From the NCBI GenBank assembly GCA_022592435.1, contig JABYQS010000078.1, forward strand, positions 103,999-167,998: a DNA stretch of 64,000 nucleotides. Direction: 5' to 3'. The stretch's first letter is position 1. Each line of letters opens with the position of its first letter. Shown one piece after another: positions 20,406 through 31,590 of the stretch. The notes under the pieces were generated by a model. It searched no databases and was not told where the DNA came from. It saw only the letters and a list, made by a program, of their open reading frames with translations. This DNA is from Cerioporus squamosus. Taxonomy: Eukaryota > Basidiomycota > Agaricomycetes > Polyporales > Polyporaceae. A program made the translations under genes and the position numbers.

Positions 20406-21788
20406 CTAGGCGACGTAGCATGGTAACGGTAACATTACCTTAGCCACAACCGCCTGTAACCTCTCGACGTAAGGGATCGACAATGGACAGGGGAGCTCTC
20501 CTACCCGCCCGGGCTTCACCTGCCGATACACAAACGACTCAAGGCGTACCCCCCGAGACGCACGCAGCTCCAGTGTGGACACCATCTCCTCGTGCATGGC
20601 ATCCCAGTCCAAGTCGCAGCCCTGCACCGTGTGCGGATAGTCCGCTGCGGGATGGAGGACAGAGAGTTCGACTGTGTGTATCGATGGGAGGGCTTGAAGA
20701 GGATTCTTGACCGGGAGGAATTCCGAGAGAGTGTCGTACGCTGAGTCTCTGCAGATTTTGACGAAGGTCTCTCGGGGTATGGGGAAGCATTCGAGCAATG
20801 ACCTGGCGAGCTTTATACTGTCCCCAATCTTGAACTCCTCCAGACGGTTCAGTCGAGGGGTTGGGACTGCTGGGTCGAGGCGCCAACCCGGTCCAAGACC
20901 TGGCAAACAGCCGGATAGATTCAGTTCCTCCAGATTGGCGCACCTATTCAGCGCCATGAACAGCTCCGAGATGGAGCGAAGATGACAACAGCGCATACGA
21001 CGCGCGTCGCGCGGCCTAACTGCTTCCTCGGCTACAGCCACAATATCGAGGGACCGAAGGGATGGCCCCACCCAAGCGAGCGGAAAACTGGTGCAAGTAG
21101 TCTTGAGAGCGCGAAGTCGGGGGAAGCGAGATGGGGACTCGGCAGACATATCCGTGGGACGAATGGCAATGGAGCAATTGAACCGTATTCGCAGCGACTC
21201 CAAGAATGGTAGAGAGAGGTCGAAGAACGGGCGCATGTCCCTGTCGACCATAGTCCTGCAATCGAGATACATGGACGTCATCCGAGACAGATGTGCCTCT
21301 GTGCCCGGAGTTCGTAGTGCCGGCAGGAAATCACCGTAGAGGCAGAACGTGAAGCGCATGGGAGCTGACCGGGCGAGCGCATCGAGGACGACTGACGGGT
21401 GTTTCATCGTGTTGCCAATCAGATGATGTCCAGGAGGCGGGAAGAGGAAGTCGGTCCAATAGGAGGGAGTATTGTGGACGAGAATACGCCAGGCGTGGCA
21501 GATATGAGTAAGTCGGATCGCCTCACGAGGGCCGGTCATGGGACCAGCGAGACGGAAGATCATCACGAGGATCTCGACTGGCAGCTTGATGTTGAACAGG
21601 GCGGCCCCGTTGTAGAGTCTCTTCAATTCGAGCCTCCGCTCACGAAGAGTGCTCATTTTAGCCTCATTTTCTTGCAACATTCGCGACGCTAATGCCTGAG
21701 CTTCCGTAGGCGTAAGACCGGTAAGGCTGGCTCGTTCCACTCCGGATACATGGTTGTGGATCATCTTGGTACAGAATCTCATTGTCAA
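20406..21788 (-). CDS. F-box protein B (460 aa), internally deleted paralogue
   Basis: An intronless frame with the same layout as its neighbours: N-terminal helix, F-box (IKLPVEILVMIFRLAG... LTHICHAWRILVHNTPSYW) and leucine-rich repeats. It is closer to the 35849-37549 copy (shared GLTPTEAQALASRMLQ start and GAALFN) than to copy A. After HPAADYPHTVQGC it jumps straight to MHEEMVSTLELRASRG. The 100-110 residues between those motifs in both paralogues (including the LFRGFAPIF segment) are missing, and the frame is kept. This suggests an in-frame deletion. Whether the protein still folds is unknown. Confidence 0.85.
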   Translation of the reverse strand: MTMRFCTKMIHNHVSGVERASLTGLTPTEAQALASRMLQENEAKMSTLRERRLELKRLYNGAALFNIKLPVEILVMIFRLAGPMTGPREAIRLTHICHAWRILVHNTPSYWTDFLFPPPGHHLIGNTMKHPSVVLDALARSAPMRFTFCLYGDFLPALRTPGTEAHLSRMTSMYLDCRTMVDRDMRPFFDLSLPFLESLRIRFNCSIAIRPTDMSAESPSRFPRLRALKTTCTSFPLAWVGPSLRSLDIVAVAEEAVRPRDARRMRCCHLRSISELFMALNRCANLEELNLSGCLPGLGPGWRLDPAVPTPRLNRLEEFKIGDSIKLARSLLECFPIPRETFVKICRDSAYDTLSEFLPVKNPLQALPSIHTVELSVLHPAADYPHTVQGCDLDWDAMHEEMVSTLELRASRGVRLESFVYRQVKPGRVGELPCPLSIPYVERLQAVVAKVMLPLPCYVA

Positions 21789-22293
21789 TCCTTGGAGCGG
21801 TAAGAAGAAACCTGCTGCTCATCGTATTATAGAGCGAATAGACAACTCGACGCTTCCGTAAGTTGGGTGGTTGGGGTTCGAAATCACCCCTGATTCAAGT
21901 TCGGACAAGGACAAGGACTAGCAAGATGGCGAGATGGAGAGACGTGAGTTGAGCCTGGTAAGCAGTTTATGCAACAAGCTCGCCTGAACCTGATGAGGAG
22001 GTCGTGGTGGAGGTGGCGGACAGAGAGTAGCGAGGCAAGCCGAACTGAGGCCAGTGCGGTAAGTGGTTTCGACCACATGGCTCGGTCCGTGTGGACCGGG
22101 CGTCTTGGAGTTCGACTCGACCGGTCCTCCTCGACTCTCCTTAGTCCTACCACGACCTGACCTCGATACCATTTATATGGTACTAGTGCTGTGTGTGCGA
22201 TAGGCGAGTATTGTGGGACGCTTCCAGATTACTCTGTCTTATGACAAGATACGCGCAGAAATACGGTCGTACATCTGACCGCCATTTGCCGCC
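21789..22293. other. Divergent promoter region of F-box B and HRI1-type gene
   Basis: No gene seen. The F-box gene leaves leftwards and the HRI1-type gene rightwards. Confidence 0.5.
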
Positions 22294-23048
22294 ATGTCGA
22301 TATCCGAACGTCTGTACATCCGCTGGGTAAGCCCTCATGTGCATGTCTACAAGTCTAGAGGAAGTGCTGATTACTTTATTTCTCCGTCGCGCAGCTACCA
22401 GACGAAGCTTCTGAACCGACCTCGACCCTCGTCCTCACCGCGTCAAACAAGCAATTCGTCGATCTTCGGCTTATCAAGCCCTCCTCTCCCTCCGCGCCGT
22501 ACACCGTACTCGACTGGGGCATAGGCGGCCGCTCTGTGAGCACGCCTGGCCACGGAGAGTGGATCCACGAGATCGATTCACGCACCGAAGAGCCAGAGGC
22601 GGACGCAGGCGACATGTTCCCGCATCCTACGCTTCCGGATGTAGAGCTCGAGCGCGGCAGAATGCGCCACCCTGAGAGCGGGGACGTCCGCGAGTACGAG
22701 GAGGCCTGGAAGCATGTCGACGTCGCTCCTGATCCTGCCGGCGAACTGCACGAGGGCAGCCGTGTGAGCGTGTTCCTGGAGATGGACGAGAAGGACGAGG
22801 GAAGCGGGCGCCGCCGGAGGGGCATGATTTCGAGAGTGGGGCAATATTGTCAGGGAATTGTGAGGGACGGCAAGGGCGTGTCTGTTCAGCGCTGGTCGTG
22901 GGCGGATGGCGAGGGGTGGAAGAAGGTCGCGCAAATCGGAGATGCGTCCATGGCGTGCGACACTACCTGGAGGGAGGATTTGAAGGAGGGAGACAGCGTA
23001 CATCGCGATGGACACTCATGGTTCGTCAAGGCTGCCAAGGTTTGGTAA
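22294..23048 (+). CDS. HRI1: HRI1-family protein
   Basis: Two exons, 22294-22326 and 22395-23048, joined by a 68-bp intron (acceptor GCGCAG before CTACCAGACG), give 228 residues. The protein begins MSISERLYIRW-LPDEASEP and continues TSTLVLTASNKQFVDLRL, TVLDWGIGGRSVS, then RVSVFLEMDEKDEGSG, MISRVGQYCQGIVRDG and SVQRWSWADGEGWKKVAQ. This fits the fungal HRI1 fold, a two-domain beta-barrel protein known in yeast as an interactor of the kinase Hrr25. There is no signal peptide or membrane segment. The biochemical role is poorly known. Confidence 0.78.
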
Positions 23049-23862
23049 ACTGTGCTGTTGTCTGATCACCGGAGGTTTGTATTGGACTAGCACTATGTCA
23101 TGTCGCCGCATGTAGCATTGTAAGCACAGGTACGGGCAGCAGTGGCAAAGCAGGTGGTCTGGCTCGATTGTGTTCATTGCACAGTGAGATCGGAGAGTAG
23201 TCTCTTTGTCTCGGATATGCTCTTGGTACGAAGTGAGTAACTGCGCTTTTGAAACGCGCAGAACACGCATCCTACGCTGGGGCACCACGTTGACCGTGAG
23301 TCGTAGTACGCTTCGACCATACAGGTTCGGATTTCAGAGAAGAGTCTCGAGTGGTTCGAAGTAGATGATATGTAGCGACCTGTCAGACGCGGAAACGCTT
23401 GGCAAGGTATGACCCAACCGCCACCGATGTCTGTGTATCGACGGTAATCAGAGAGTTGATAATTCGCGAGACTTGAACATGCATACGTACCGTGATGAGG
23501 AGGAGGTGAGTCAGGCGTGTAACGTGTTGGGTGAGCTGTCACTGGCAGTTGGTTCCGAGTTCCCAGGTTACTGCGCACCAAGGCAAGCGCCATCTCGAAG
23601 TCCCTGTGATCTGTCATAGTTCAGATTCCGCTGTAATACATAACGGGCGGCCACATGAAGCCGAACTCGAGGCTCCGCCTGCACAGTGCGCAGCTTCATC
23701 TAAGTACACGTCCATCAAGGTACGCTGAAGGGAACGTCTCCGCAGCCCGCGAACTGAAGTCTAACACTCACCTCTGGTATCGTAGGCATTCAGGTCTGGT
23801 CACTCACATCCCGAGCGAGCTCCAGCCACCTTCATCGAGTCGCCCGGATCCTCATCCACACC
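23049..23862. other. Intergenic; right part belongs to a duplicated block
   Basis: No supported gene. The last part, upstream of the small membrane-protein gene, has counterparts upstream of its paralogue at 45.6-45.8 kb. Confidence 0.45.
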
Positions 23863-24315
23863 ATGTTGCACACACTCAGCGCGGACTGGCAAGCCGACGG
23901 CAAGGTCGGCGCAGCAGACCCCCACACTGACGAAGACCTCGCCGTGCCCCCCGAGTACACCGCCCTCCCTACCAGCTCGTCCGCCTCCGCCGTGGGCCCG
24001 AACGACTCCGCGAGCAACATCGGCTCGCCGAGCTCTAACGAGGGCCTGAACATCATGGTACTCATCTGGACGGGCCTCAGCGCGATCATCTTCCCGCCCG
24101 CGATCGTCGCGGGTGCGGCAGTGGCGTCCGCGGCGGTGATGCTGTACGGATGCGGGAAACTGCTGGAGGGTATCGGGCGCGGGCTCGCGTATGCGCCAGA
24201 GCTCCTGTACAGGGCGTGCGTGGGCAAGCAGGTCAAGAAGGTCGCTGCGACGTGGAGGGCGCGGAGGCTTGAGGTGCAGGGACAGGATGTCGAGGCTGGC
24301 ACGATCGCTCTTTGA
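23863..24315 (+). CDS. Small transmembrane protein, copy 1 (150 aa)
   Basis: An intronless frame. The N-terminal half is hydrophilic (ADWQADGKVGAADPHTDED, PPEYTALPTSSSASAVGPN, a PPEY motif). A hydrophobic span of about 40 residues follows (IMVLIWTGLSAIIFPPAIVA plus GAAVASAAVMLYGCGK), and then a basic tail (ACVGKQVKKVAATWRARR). One or two membrane helices are likely. I do not recognise the family. Its reality is supported by a paralogue in inverted orientation at 45128-45589, where the same regions are conserved as protein. Confidence 0.75.
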   Translation: MLHTLSADWQADGKVGAADPHTDEDLAVPPEYTALPTSSSASAVGPNDSASNIGSPSSNEGLNIMVLIWTGLSAIIFPPAIVAGAAVASAAVMLYGCGKLLEGIGRGLAYAPELLYRACVGKQVKKVAATWRARRLEVQGQDVEAGTIAL

Positions 24316-27300
24316 GGTGAGCGTGCCGTGTACCGGGTCTACTGCACAGATCACTTACTTTCCATACGTGATCAGCCTATACACGCAGAAACACACCATC
24401 AGATCACATATCCTCTCCTCCGCTACGTGTCTACTCACCTGAAACCTCGCCTTCTCACGTGTCCAGTATACTATGCGAACCGTCGCTCCTTTGCATGTGC
24501 TGCGGGAATGGCTCCAGTAAGTAAAGGGCGTATCCAGAAGTCTCGACGATGCAAGCATCCGGTACGTTGTAGGACAGGCGCGAAGCCCTCGCGGCAAGTA
24601 GTCAGCCTCGTGGTCATCTCTACGTTGAAGATGCAGACAGAAGAGACAAACCGCTCGGAGTACCGTCGAGGTTGCCGGCGAGACAGCCCATGGAGCGTGT
24701 CGGAGCGGGCTATTGTTCGTGAATCTCGACTGGACGCGCAGGCCGATCGCCACGGTAAAGACGTGTCCATCGTCGAAGGAAAGGGACACTGAGTACCACT
24801 CGAAGAGGACGGCAGCTGGAGGTAAGAGTCAGACGAGTTGACGAACACTGGAGAGGATTAGTGACTTCAAAACCGCACCTTAGATCCAGTGTCCGTTCTC
24901 CGTCGAATTCACACACAACAGCGCTTCAGCCTTCAAGTTGCACGAGGCCCACGAAGGAGGCCCGCACGGCGGGAGAGTCCTGCATGCAAGGCGGCCGCGT
25001 GCCTGTCCTCTTGCACAGGAATCGCGCCGACCAGCAGCAACAGCAGCGTCTGCGTGAGCACATGTCGCGTCAGTCTCGGGTATACAAGTAAGTACTTCCC
25101 TTTGCGTACGCGAGCCCATCTTCTGACAGAGTCTGACAGAACTTCAGAAGATCGCCATGACGTACAGACCACCCCGCCGGCCCTGCGAATCAGGCCCGAC
25201 GCACCAGGACGACGCGCCCTCGAAGTCGTGTTCCGCGCTATACCCGACACAGCGTCGCCGGTCCGCAATCAGCACACGTTGACAGGAAGAACTGTGGGCG
25301 TACGTGGTGGCCGAACTCAAAAGCGTTCGAACCCTGAAGCTGAAGGCCACGACGCGCGTGAGCGGTCCGCTGCCTTCATCTCTTAGAGTTCGAAACATAC
25401 CTGCGCGAGATATGAACAGCGGGCGCTCCGTTCATGTGGCGGATATGTGCGGCCGTAGAGAGTCGTTGTGGCGGAGGGCGAGTCTTCTGTCGATCTTCGC
25501 AGGTAGGGCGGACGAGCCGCGCGCGGGCGCAGGCAGCAGCTCGAGCCTCCGGCCTCGAGGACACCCTGATATTCCGAAGGACGTACATAGATGGCGACTT
25601 CTGCCGTCTCCCTGCAGCTCGGCGACGGACGTGAACAGGTTGCTCCGCGGCGCGCTCACCAGAAAGGCCGCACTCCGCACTGTCGTAACTGTCAGAAGCC
25701 TTGAAATTCACTGTGCAGGGTCCGGGCGGCCATCCGAAGCTTCAAGCTGCGCCACAGAACACGGAGCAGAACGTGCGGGCGTAAGATCGCAGGTCTACGG
25801 CGAAGAAGATGAGAACGAGGCGGGTATCGATTGACGCACCCTCACGACGCGAGAGGCGGTTACGCTCTCGACTCGGGTATACGCAGGAAGCGTGTACAGA
25901 ACCATATACGGCGTATGGAAGCCCAACCCCCCAGCCGCTCTGGCACCTCCGCGGTCTGCAACCAAGTCCATGTAGGCGAGATCAAGGATTGAGGAAGTAA
26001 CGAGGCCGCGTGCGCTGCGTACTTCTTGACCTGGACGTGTCCGAGTCCTAGAACTTACATACTCAGGAAGCGTCCATGCACGCTTACCCGGCGGGTGCAA
26101 TGAGCGTGACCCTCGCGAGAGACGCGAACACCCATCGATTGATGGATCGCCCCAGGGATATGCGAGATTATGTTGCGCGCGACGTGCGACACGGATCTTC
26201 TGGCGGTTTAGCATGAGCGCGAGACGTAAGTATTGGGGATAGGCATAGCCGTACACAGGGTTTAGATTATAGATACGAATCGCAGGAGATTCGTCCTCCA
26301 TGCTCCATCGTCGTCGTCTTCGTCGTCGCTTCCCCGGCCTCCGCGGTCCCTCGTGTCATGTCACCCCAGGAAGCACGGTCGAGGTCGAAGGCCATGCATC
26401 TCGGTGCATATGTGACATGAACGCGAGAACGGGAAGCGAGGCACTAGAAGGCTTGCGCGCATTCGGATCGTCCGTTCAAGCACCCACGCAGGTCCCTGGG
26501 AGCGCTGTAGACAGCGGGTAGACAGGCTTCACTCGCAGGCTGATATTGCCCCGTCCACGGATGTGCATGGCCAGGATGGCCTCGCAGCGATCCCGAGGAC
26601 GTACGGCGGCAGCCCGCACATCCCGCGCTCCCTGCGCGGTCAGGAGAACGCTGCTTCCAGAGCGACGTATCGGAAGGGCTCCGTGTACATGCATAGCACA
26701 CAGGTGCCGCTTGGGCTAGTCTCACTCAACGAGGAACGACGAGCAGGGAGCCAAGAAGTAGCGGTGGAAGAGAAGTCACGACTCACCATCCGCGCGCACG
26801 GAGGCATTGCGTGCAATGGCGCAGGGTGCCGCGCACGCCAGCTCGTCTGTGTATCCCTGATACCGCCGGGCGTAACACGGGCGATTCGAGTGCCTCTTGG
26901 TCAAAGTCTGACTCTGACGGACGGTGACGAGAGGAGGCGCGGGGCCGGGGTATGTTCCCGCCAGCCAGGCTCGGCCCTGAGCAGATGCTGCGAGTAGCAG
27001 TGATAGAAGGACTAGTACTGGTGCCGATCAGCACGAAGAGAAGGAACAGCTGGAATGGAAGAGAGAAGCCCACGTACGCTTTACAGAGGGCGAGGCACTT
27101 ACATGGGAACGGCCCGCACCATGCCACGGTCACAAGCAACAGTATGTATTTCGGGCTTCTGAGTGACGTGGCCAGGAAGGGAGCACAGGGACCTGCGCGG
27201 TGGGTTGGGGCCCGGAGCTTGGGTTGAGGGATAGCTGCCGGTGAGATACCGCGTTCGGCGCAGGCGGGCTTCCAGAACCTGCCTGCAGATTTGAGAACGC

Positions 27301-28781
27301 TGACGGACGCAAGGAGAGGCGCATGCGGCGCGGCGCGGGTGTGATACTATAGGAAGGTTAGCATTGAACCCGATGCCCGTAGAGGCCCGGTCTTCTGAGC
27401 CGCACGCTTCAGGCCTTATGCCTTGGGTTCGACGTATCGTTGAGGAGCTCCTTGCGTGCGCACACGGGCAGGGAAGCAGGTACAGGTACCTGAGAGGGCC
27501 TGAGAGCGGGGGGGGTTCGTCTTCGGCGGCGGTCGGTCCCGAAGCTGTATAGTAGGTTCACCGTTCACATGCGAAGCCGAAGACAGCATACGCGTCGTGT
27601 GTCGTCAGGCTCTATGGCTACCGCATCGGTGAACGGCGAACTCACGACGATTCCCCGTATGTAGCACTGCGGACTACGGTCCCGTGACGCTGTGCCATGG
27701 CCAGCAGTACCGACGAACGTGGTCGGTGACGAGGGCTCGGAGGGGCGGGTGGTCCCACGCTGGGAGTGCTCCAGGCTATTGAAGCTGAAGTCGCAGCCTA
27801 TCGGTATCGCCGACTGACGTCAGCGAGCAGCAGTCGGATAGCCTCGAGATGTGAGCCCGGACGTAGACGTACTAGGATGCCGGAAGGGAGCCTGGACTGA
27901 GCCGTGACGCACCGCCAGTTGTCGCTGGCACGAAGCTGCGGGCTTCAATGCTGTGAGCTTCATGAAGAGTTCCAAGGCGGGAAGGGACCTGCAAGCGACT
28001 GCTTCACGCTGGACTCGGACGCTGCAGACTCGGAATAGACGTCGAGCGTCGAGCTTTGAACCCCGGAGAACTCGAAGCCGTGTCACTGCTAGCCACGCGA
28101 GACTCGACCCAGGTCCGAAGGAAACAGGCCTGAGGGTGCTGTACGCTGCCAAGTTGCCGAGATGAACGCCAGAGCGGACGAGGCAATGCGGCCCGGCAGT
28201 TTGAAGTACGCTCACAGTCAGTATCAGTATCCAGCTGTCATCGACGCCACTTGAAGGTTTGAAGGCCGGAGAAGAGGCAGCTAGTCGGACAGTCGCCGAG
28301 CTTCGTTGAGGCCTAGGACGAAAGCAAAGGTACCGATGCTACCAGTATCGTCTTGCAACACAGACAAGCTTGAACTGAGCAAGTTGCGTGCAAAATCATA
28401 AATGTCTGCAGGCAATGGCGCAGAGACGTCGCGGAGAGTCGATCGGGATCGAACCCACCCCGGCCCTAACCCTACCATCCGTCGTCCATCCCGGTCCCAC
28501 TGGGCAGTTGGCCGTGGCTCTCGGTCACTCCGTCATCCCAACATCCAGCCTGCGTCCGGCCCTCCGCTGTGCACATCCTCAGGCTCAGGCACTACTCTGG
28601 AGGGCACCCCACAACCGCGTCTCGCGTCTCGCGCCTCGCAAGCCAAAGCAAGCTCGAGGCTCGCACAAGCTTTGAGACCTCTTCGAATCCGTTCTCCACA
28701 CACTTCGAATCCGGATCCCCGAGCCTCCCGAGTACCAGTACATACTGGCACACCCGAGCCAGCCAGGAGCATCTTCTACGT
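24316..28781. other. About 4.4 kb without a supported gene
   Basis: The start (to about 24480) still matches the flank of the paralogous locus at 45 kb. Beyond that both strands carry many short frames but no recognisable domain. The only hint is on the minus strand at about 27160-26800. There a hydrophobic stretch (KYILLLVTVAWCGPFP), a good donor GTAAGTG, a plausible acceptor and a second hydrophobic stretch (LFLLFVLIGTSTSPSI) follow one another, but the frames do not join cleanly. Confidence 0.4.
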
Positions 28782-30213
28782 ATGGCCACGCCCACCCGGG
28801 TCCCGCACCTCGTCCTCATCGCGCGCTCGCCCGCCCTCCTCGACGCCTGGCGGCGCGCCATCGCCCGCTACTTCCCCGCCTCGCCCTCCCCTGGTGCCGG
28901 CGCGGAGTTCAGCGTGCACGAAGGCGCGCTGGACGACCTGCCGCCCGCAGAGATCGCGCACGAGTGCGTCGTGTCGCCCGCGAACGCGTTCGGGATCATG
29001 GACGGCGGGTGAGTCGTCGCTCTCTCTCGACTGCTTGAGTTTCCGAGATTCTTGAGGCTGGGGTCACGGTGCGAGTCCCGAGTTGCGCAGCGAGCGGAGG
29101 CGATCGTCGGCTGGCGCTGCTATTCCCTCTGGGGCCGCATCGCTTCTGAGGCCTGAAGCTTGAAGCCCGAAGCTGCACGCTGCACGCTGCAGACTGAGAC
29201 GCATCACACATGATACGGTACAAGGCGCGTCGTGGGGACGCATCACGTAGGCGTACACGTACGTACGTCGGCTACAAGTGTGCATTGCCAGGCCTGCGAG
29301 GTGCGTACGTTAGCTCCAGTACTACGTGCCTACGTCGGTTACCTGCCCCAAAGCCGCCGGACAATGCATACGTTACCGTGCGCGACGACAGCAGCCTGCG
29401 AGGTTCCCGACCGTGGACTGAATTGACCCCGTGCGCACGACACACGCCTCTGCTCGTCCTCGGCTCGCGGGCGCACGGCTCCGGTCGGTCTGTGCATTCG
29501 TAACCACGCACTGTACGTTGGCGGCAGCCTGCAGTCCTTCTTCTCGTTTCTGATGCTGCTGATGCGGGCTGTGAGCACCTCCGAGTGCTCACCGTGCGCC
29601 CTCCTTACCTCATCCCCGCATTCAGTCCCGGCGACCAAGACCAATCCGCCTGCTGACGCGCAATGCACACAGATTCGACCTCGCGCTCTCGCGCGCCTTC
29701 CGCGGGCCCTCCGCGGACCTGTACGCGCTCACGGACCACGTCCAGACGCACCTCCGCGCGCGCTGGGCAGGGTACGCCCCGCCGGGGACGTGCACGCTCG
29801 TCCCGCTCCCCGACGCGGCCCGCGCAAACCGCTGGGGGACGCACACGCTCGCGGTCGTGCCCACGATGAAGCGGCCCGAGGACGTGGACTGGAACCGCGA
29901 GCTCGTGTACGGGGCGACGTGGGGGCTGCTGTGCGAGCTCGGGCGGTGGAACGCACGCGTACGGGCCGACGGGGAGCCGGTTGCCAGTGCGACGTCGGGG
30001 AAGGCGCCGCACGAACGAGGGCGGATCGAGAGGGTGCTCATGACCGGCCTCGGGACGGGGGCGGGCGGGGTGAGCGCGGAGCGGTGCGCGCGGCAGATGG
30101 TGCTCGCGGTGAAGCACTATGTGGAGGCGGAGGGGCTGCCGGAGAGGCTGCGGTGGGAGACGGCGGAGGTGGAGAGGCGGGTGCGCGAGGTCGAGGAGAC
30201 CGTCGCGCTTTGA
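28782..30213 (+). CDS. Macro-domain-like protein
   Basis: Two exons, 28782-29008 and 29673-30213, splice in phase (GG|A) to give 255 residues. The motifs are LVLIARSPALLDAWRRAI, CVVSPANAFGIMDGG-FDLALSRAF (the SPAN and MDGG motifs of macro-like ADP-ribose-binding folds), YAPPGTCTLVPL, THTLAVVPTMKRPEDVDW and RVLMTGLGTGAGGVSAERCA. The order and spacing match the fungal macro-like domain family, which may bind ADP-ribose or related ligands; activity cannot be inferred. The intron is 664 bp, very long for this genome, and holds CGTACGTACG-type simple repeats. An in-frame upstream Met at 28569 exists, but the conserved region begins just after 28782. Confidence 0.8.
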
Positions 30214-30715
30214 GCTTCGCGTCGGCGTCGGGCCGGGGTGCGTGCGGGCGCTATCGCAGAAGCGTTAGCGGGGCGGATCCGCTGATGGAGGGGGAAGCTC
30301 GGCAGACGCACGCTGGCGCCTGCGAAGAGAGCGAGGTGGCAGACGTGTGCGGATCGCTGCGGTGGGTGAGCTCGACGTCGCAGCGTCCGCGGGGCGTCTT
30401 CCGCGGATCGGGACGCGGTCCTCGGTAACCCCGCCGACGCAGACGCAGAGCTCGCCCGGACGCGCGCAGGCACACACGGACGAGTGGGATTCGAAGCAGG
30501 CCGTATCGCAGCCGGCGCACGCGACGCGGACGAGGAGCAGGGGGATTCGCGGCTCGGCTCGCCCCGCTACGCTCAGACGCAGATGCCTCTTCCCGCGGAC
30601 ATTTCTCAGAGAGCCCCGCTTCGACCCTCGCCCGCGCATATAACCCTCCCAAGCCCAAGGCCGCTCTCCCATCCCTCTCCTCCCTCCTCCCCGCCACTGC
30701 ACCCGCACACCCGCC
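30214..30715. promoter_or_regulatory. Promoter region of the methyltransferase-like gene
   Basis: A CATATAA box at 30637-30643 lies 73 bp before the ATG at 30716, followed by a C/T-rich stretch typical of fungal transcription starts. No other gene is seen. Confidence 0.5.
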
Positions 30716-31590
30716 ATGTCGCTCGTCCGTGCGCCCCTCGTCCTCCTCCACGCCATCCTCTACCAGCTCGCGAGCACCCCGCCCAACAAGACGCCCCCGA
30801 GCGGCCGCTACGACAACACCGAGTCGTCCTGGATCAAGATCGCCCCCTTCATCTTCAAGGTACGTCCCTCCCCGTCCCCGCCACCCCCGCCTGTGGCCCT
30901 CAGGCGCCCGCGAAGCACGGCCAGCGAGCCTGCAGGCTGCTTCTCATCCGCCGGCATCTGTCCTCGCGCCTGCCCGCACGCTGACGCCCCCCACAGATCC
31001 AGCAGCCGCTCGTCTGGCTCTGCACCCTCGCAGACATCCTCCTCGTCGTCTCCCAGCACCTCCCCCGCTCCGCCCTCTCCACCGCCCTCCCCGCCGTCCT
31101 CTGCCCCGCCGCCTCCTCCTCCTCCTCCTCCATCCGCCCCACCCTCCCCTTCTACGCCGGCCTCGCCCTCGTCGCCGCCGGCACCCTCCTCCGCCTCGCC
31201 TGCTACCGCTCCCTCGGGCCCTTCTTCACCTTCGACCTCGCCCTCCTCCCCAAGCACAAGCTCATCACCTCCGGGCCCTACTCCGTCGTCCGCCACCCCG
31301 CCTACGCCGGCTCCCTCCTCGTCCTCGCCGGCCTCGGCCTCGCAGACCTCTCCCCCGGCGGCTGGATCGCCGAGTGCGTCTCCTCCACCTCGCGCGCGGG
31401 CGGGGGCCCGGGCGTGGGCACGGGCCTCGCCTCCGCGTGGGCCGTCTTCGCCGTGTGGTACGTCTGGTGGATGTCCGTCGGCATCCGGCGCGCGCGCATG
31501 GAGGACGCCGCGCTCCGCAACGAGTTTGGCAGCGTGTGGGACGAGTACGCGCAGCGCGTCCGCTGGTGGTTCTTCCCCGCCGTGCTGTGA
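30716..31590 (+). CDS. Isoprenylcysteine carboxyl methyltransferase-like membrane protein
   Basis: Exons 30716-30859 and 30997-31590 (phase 0) give 245 residues with several hydrophobic spans (LVWLCTLADILLVVSQHL, FYAGLALVAAGTLLRLACY, SAWAVFAVWYVWWMSVGI). The C-terminal half has the signature of the ICMT/PEMT superfamily: HKLITSGPYSVVRHPAYAG, then RARMEDAALRNEFGSVWDEY and AQRVRWWFFP. These proteins methylate the C-terminal prenylcysteine of CaaX proteins at the ER, using S-adenosylmethionine. Related fungal paralogues may have other substrates, so the exact activity is not certain. Coding sequence is extremely C-rich. Confidence 0.82.

Noticed and set aside
22376..23015. Minus-strand frames over the HRI1-type gene
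   Set aside because: Antisense shadows of the coding exon.
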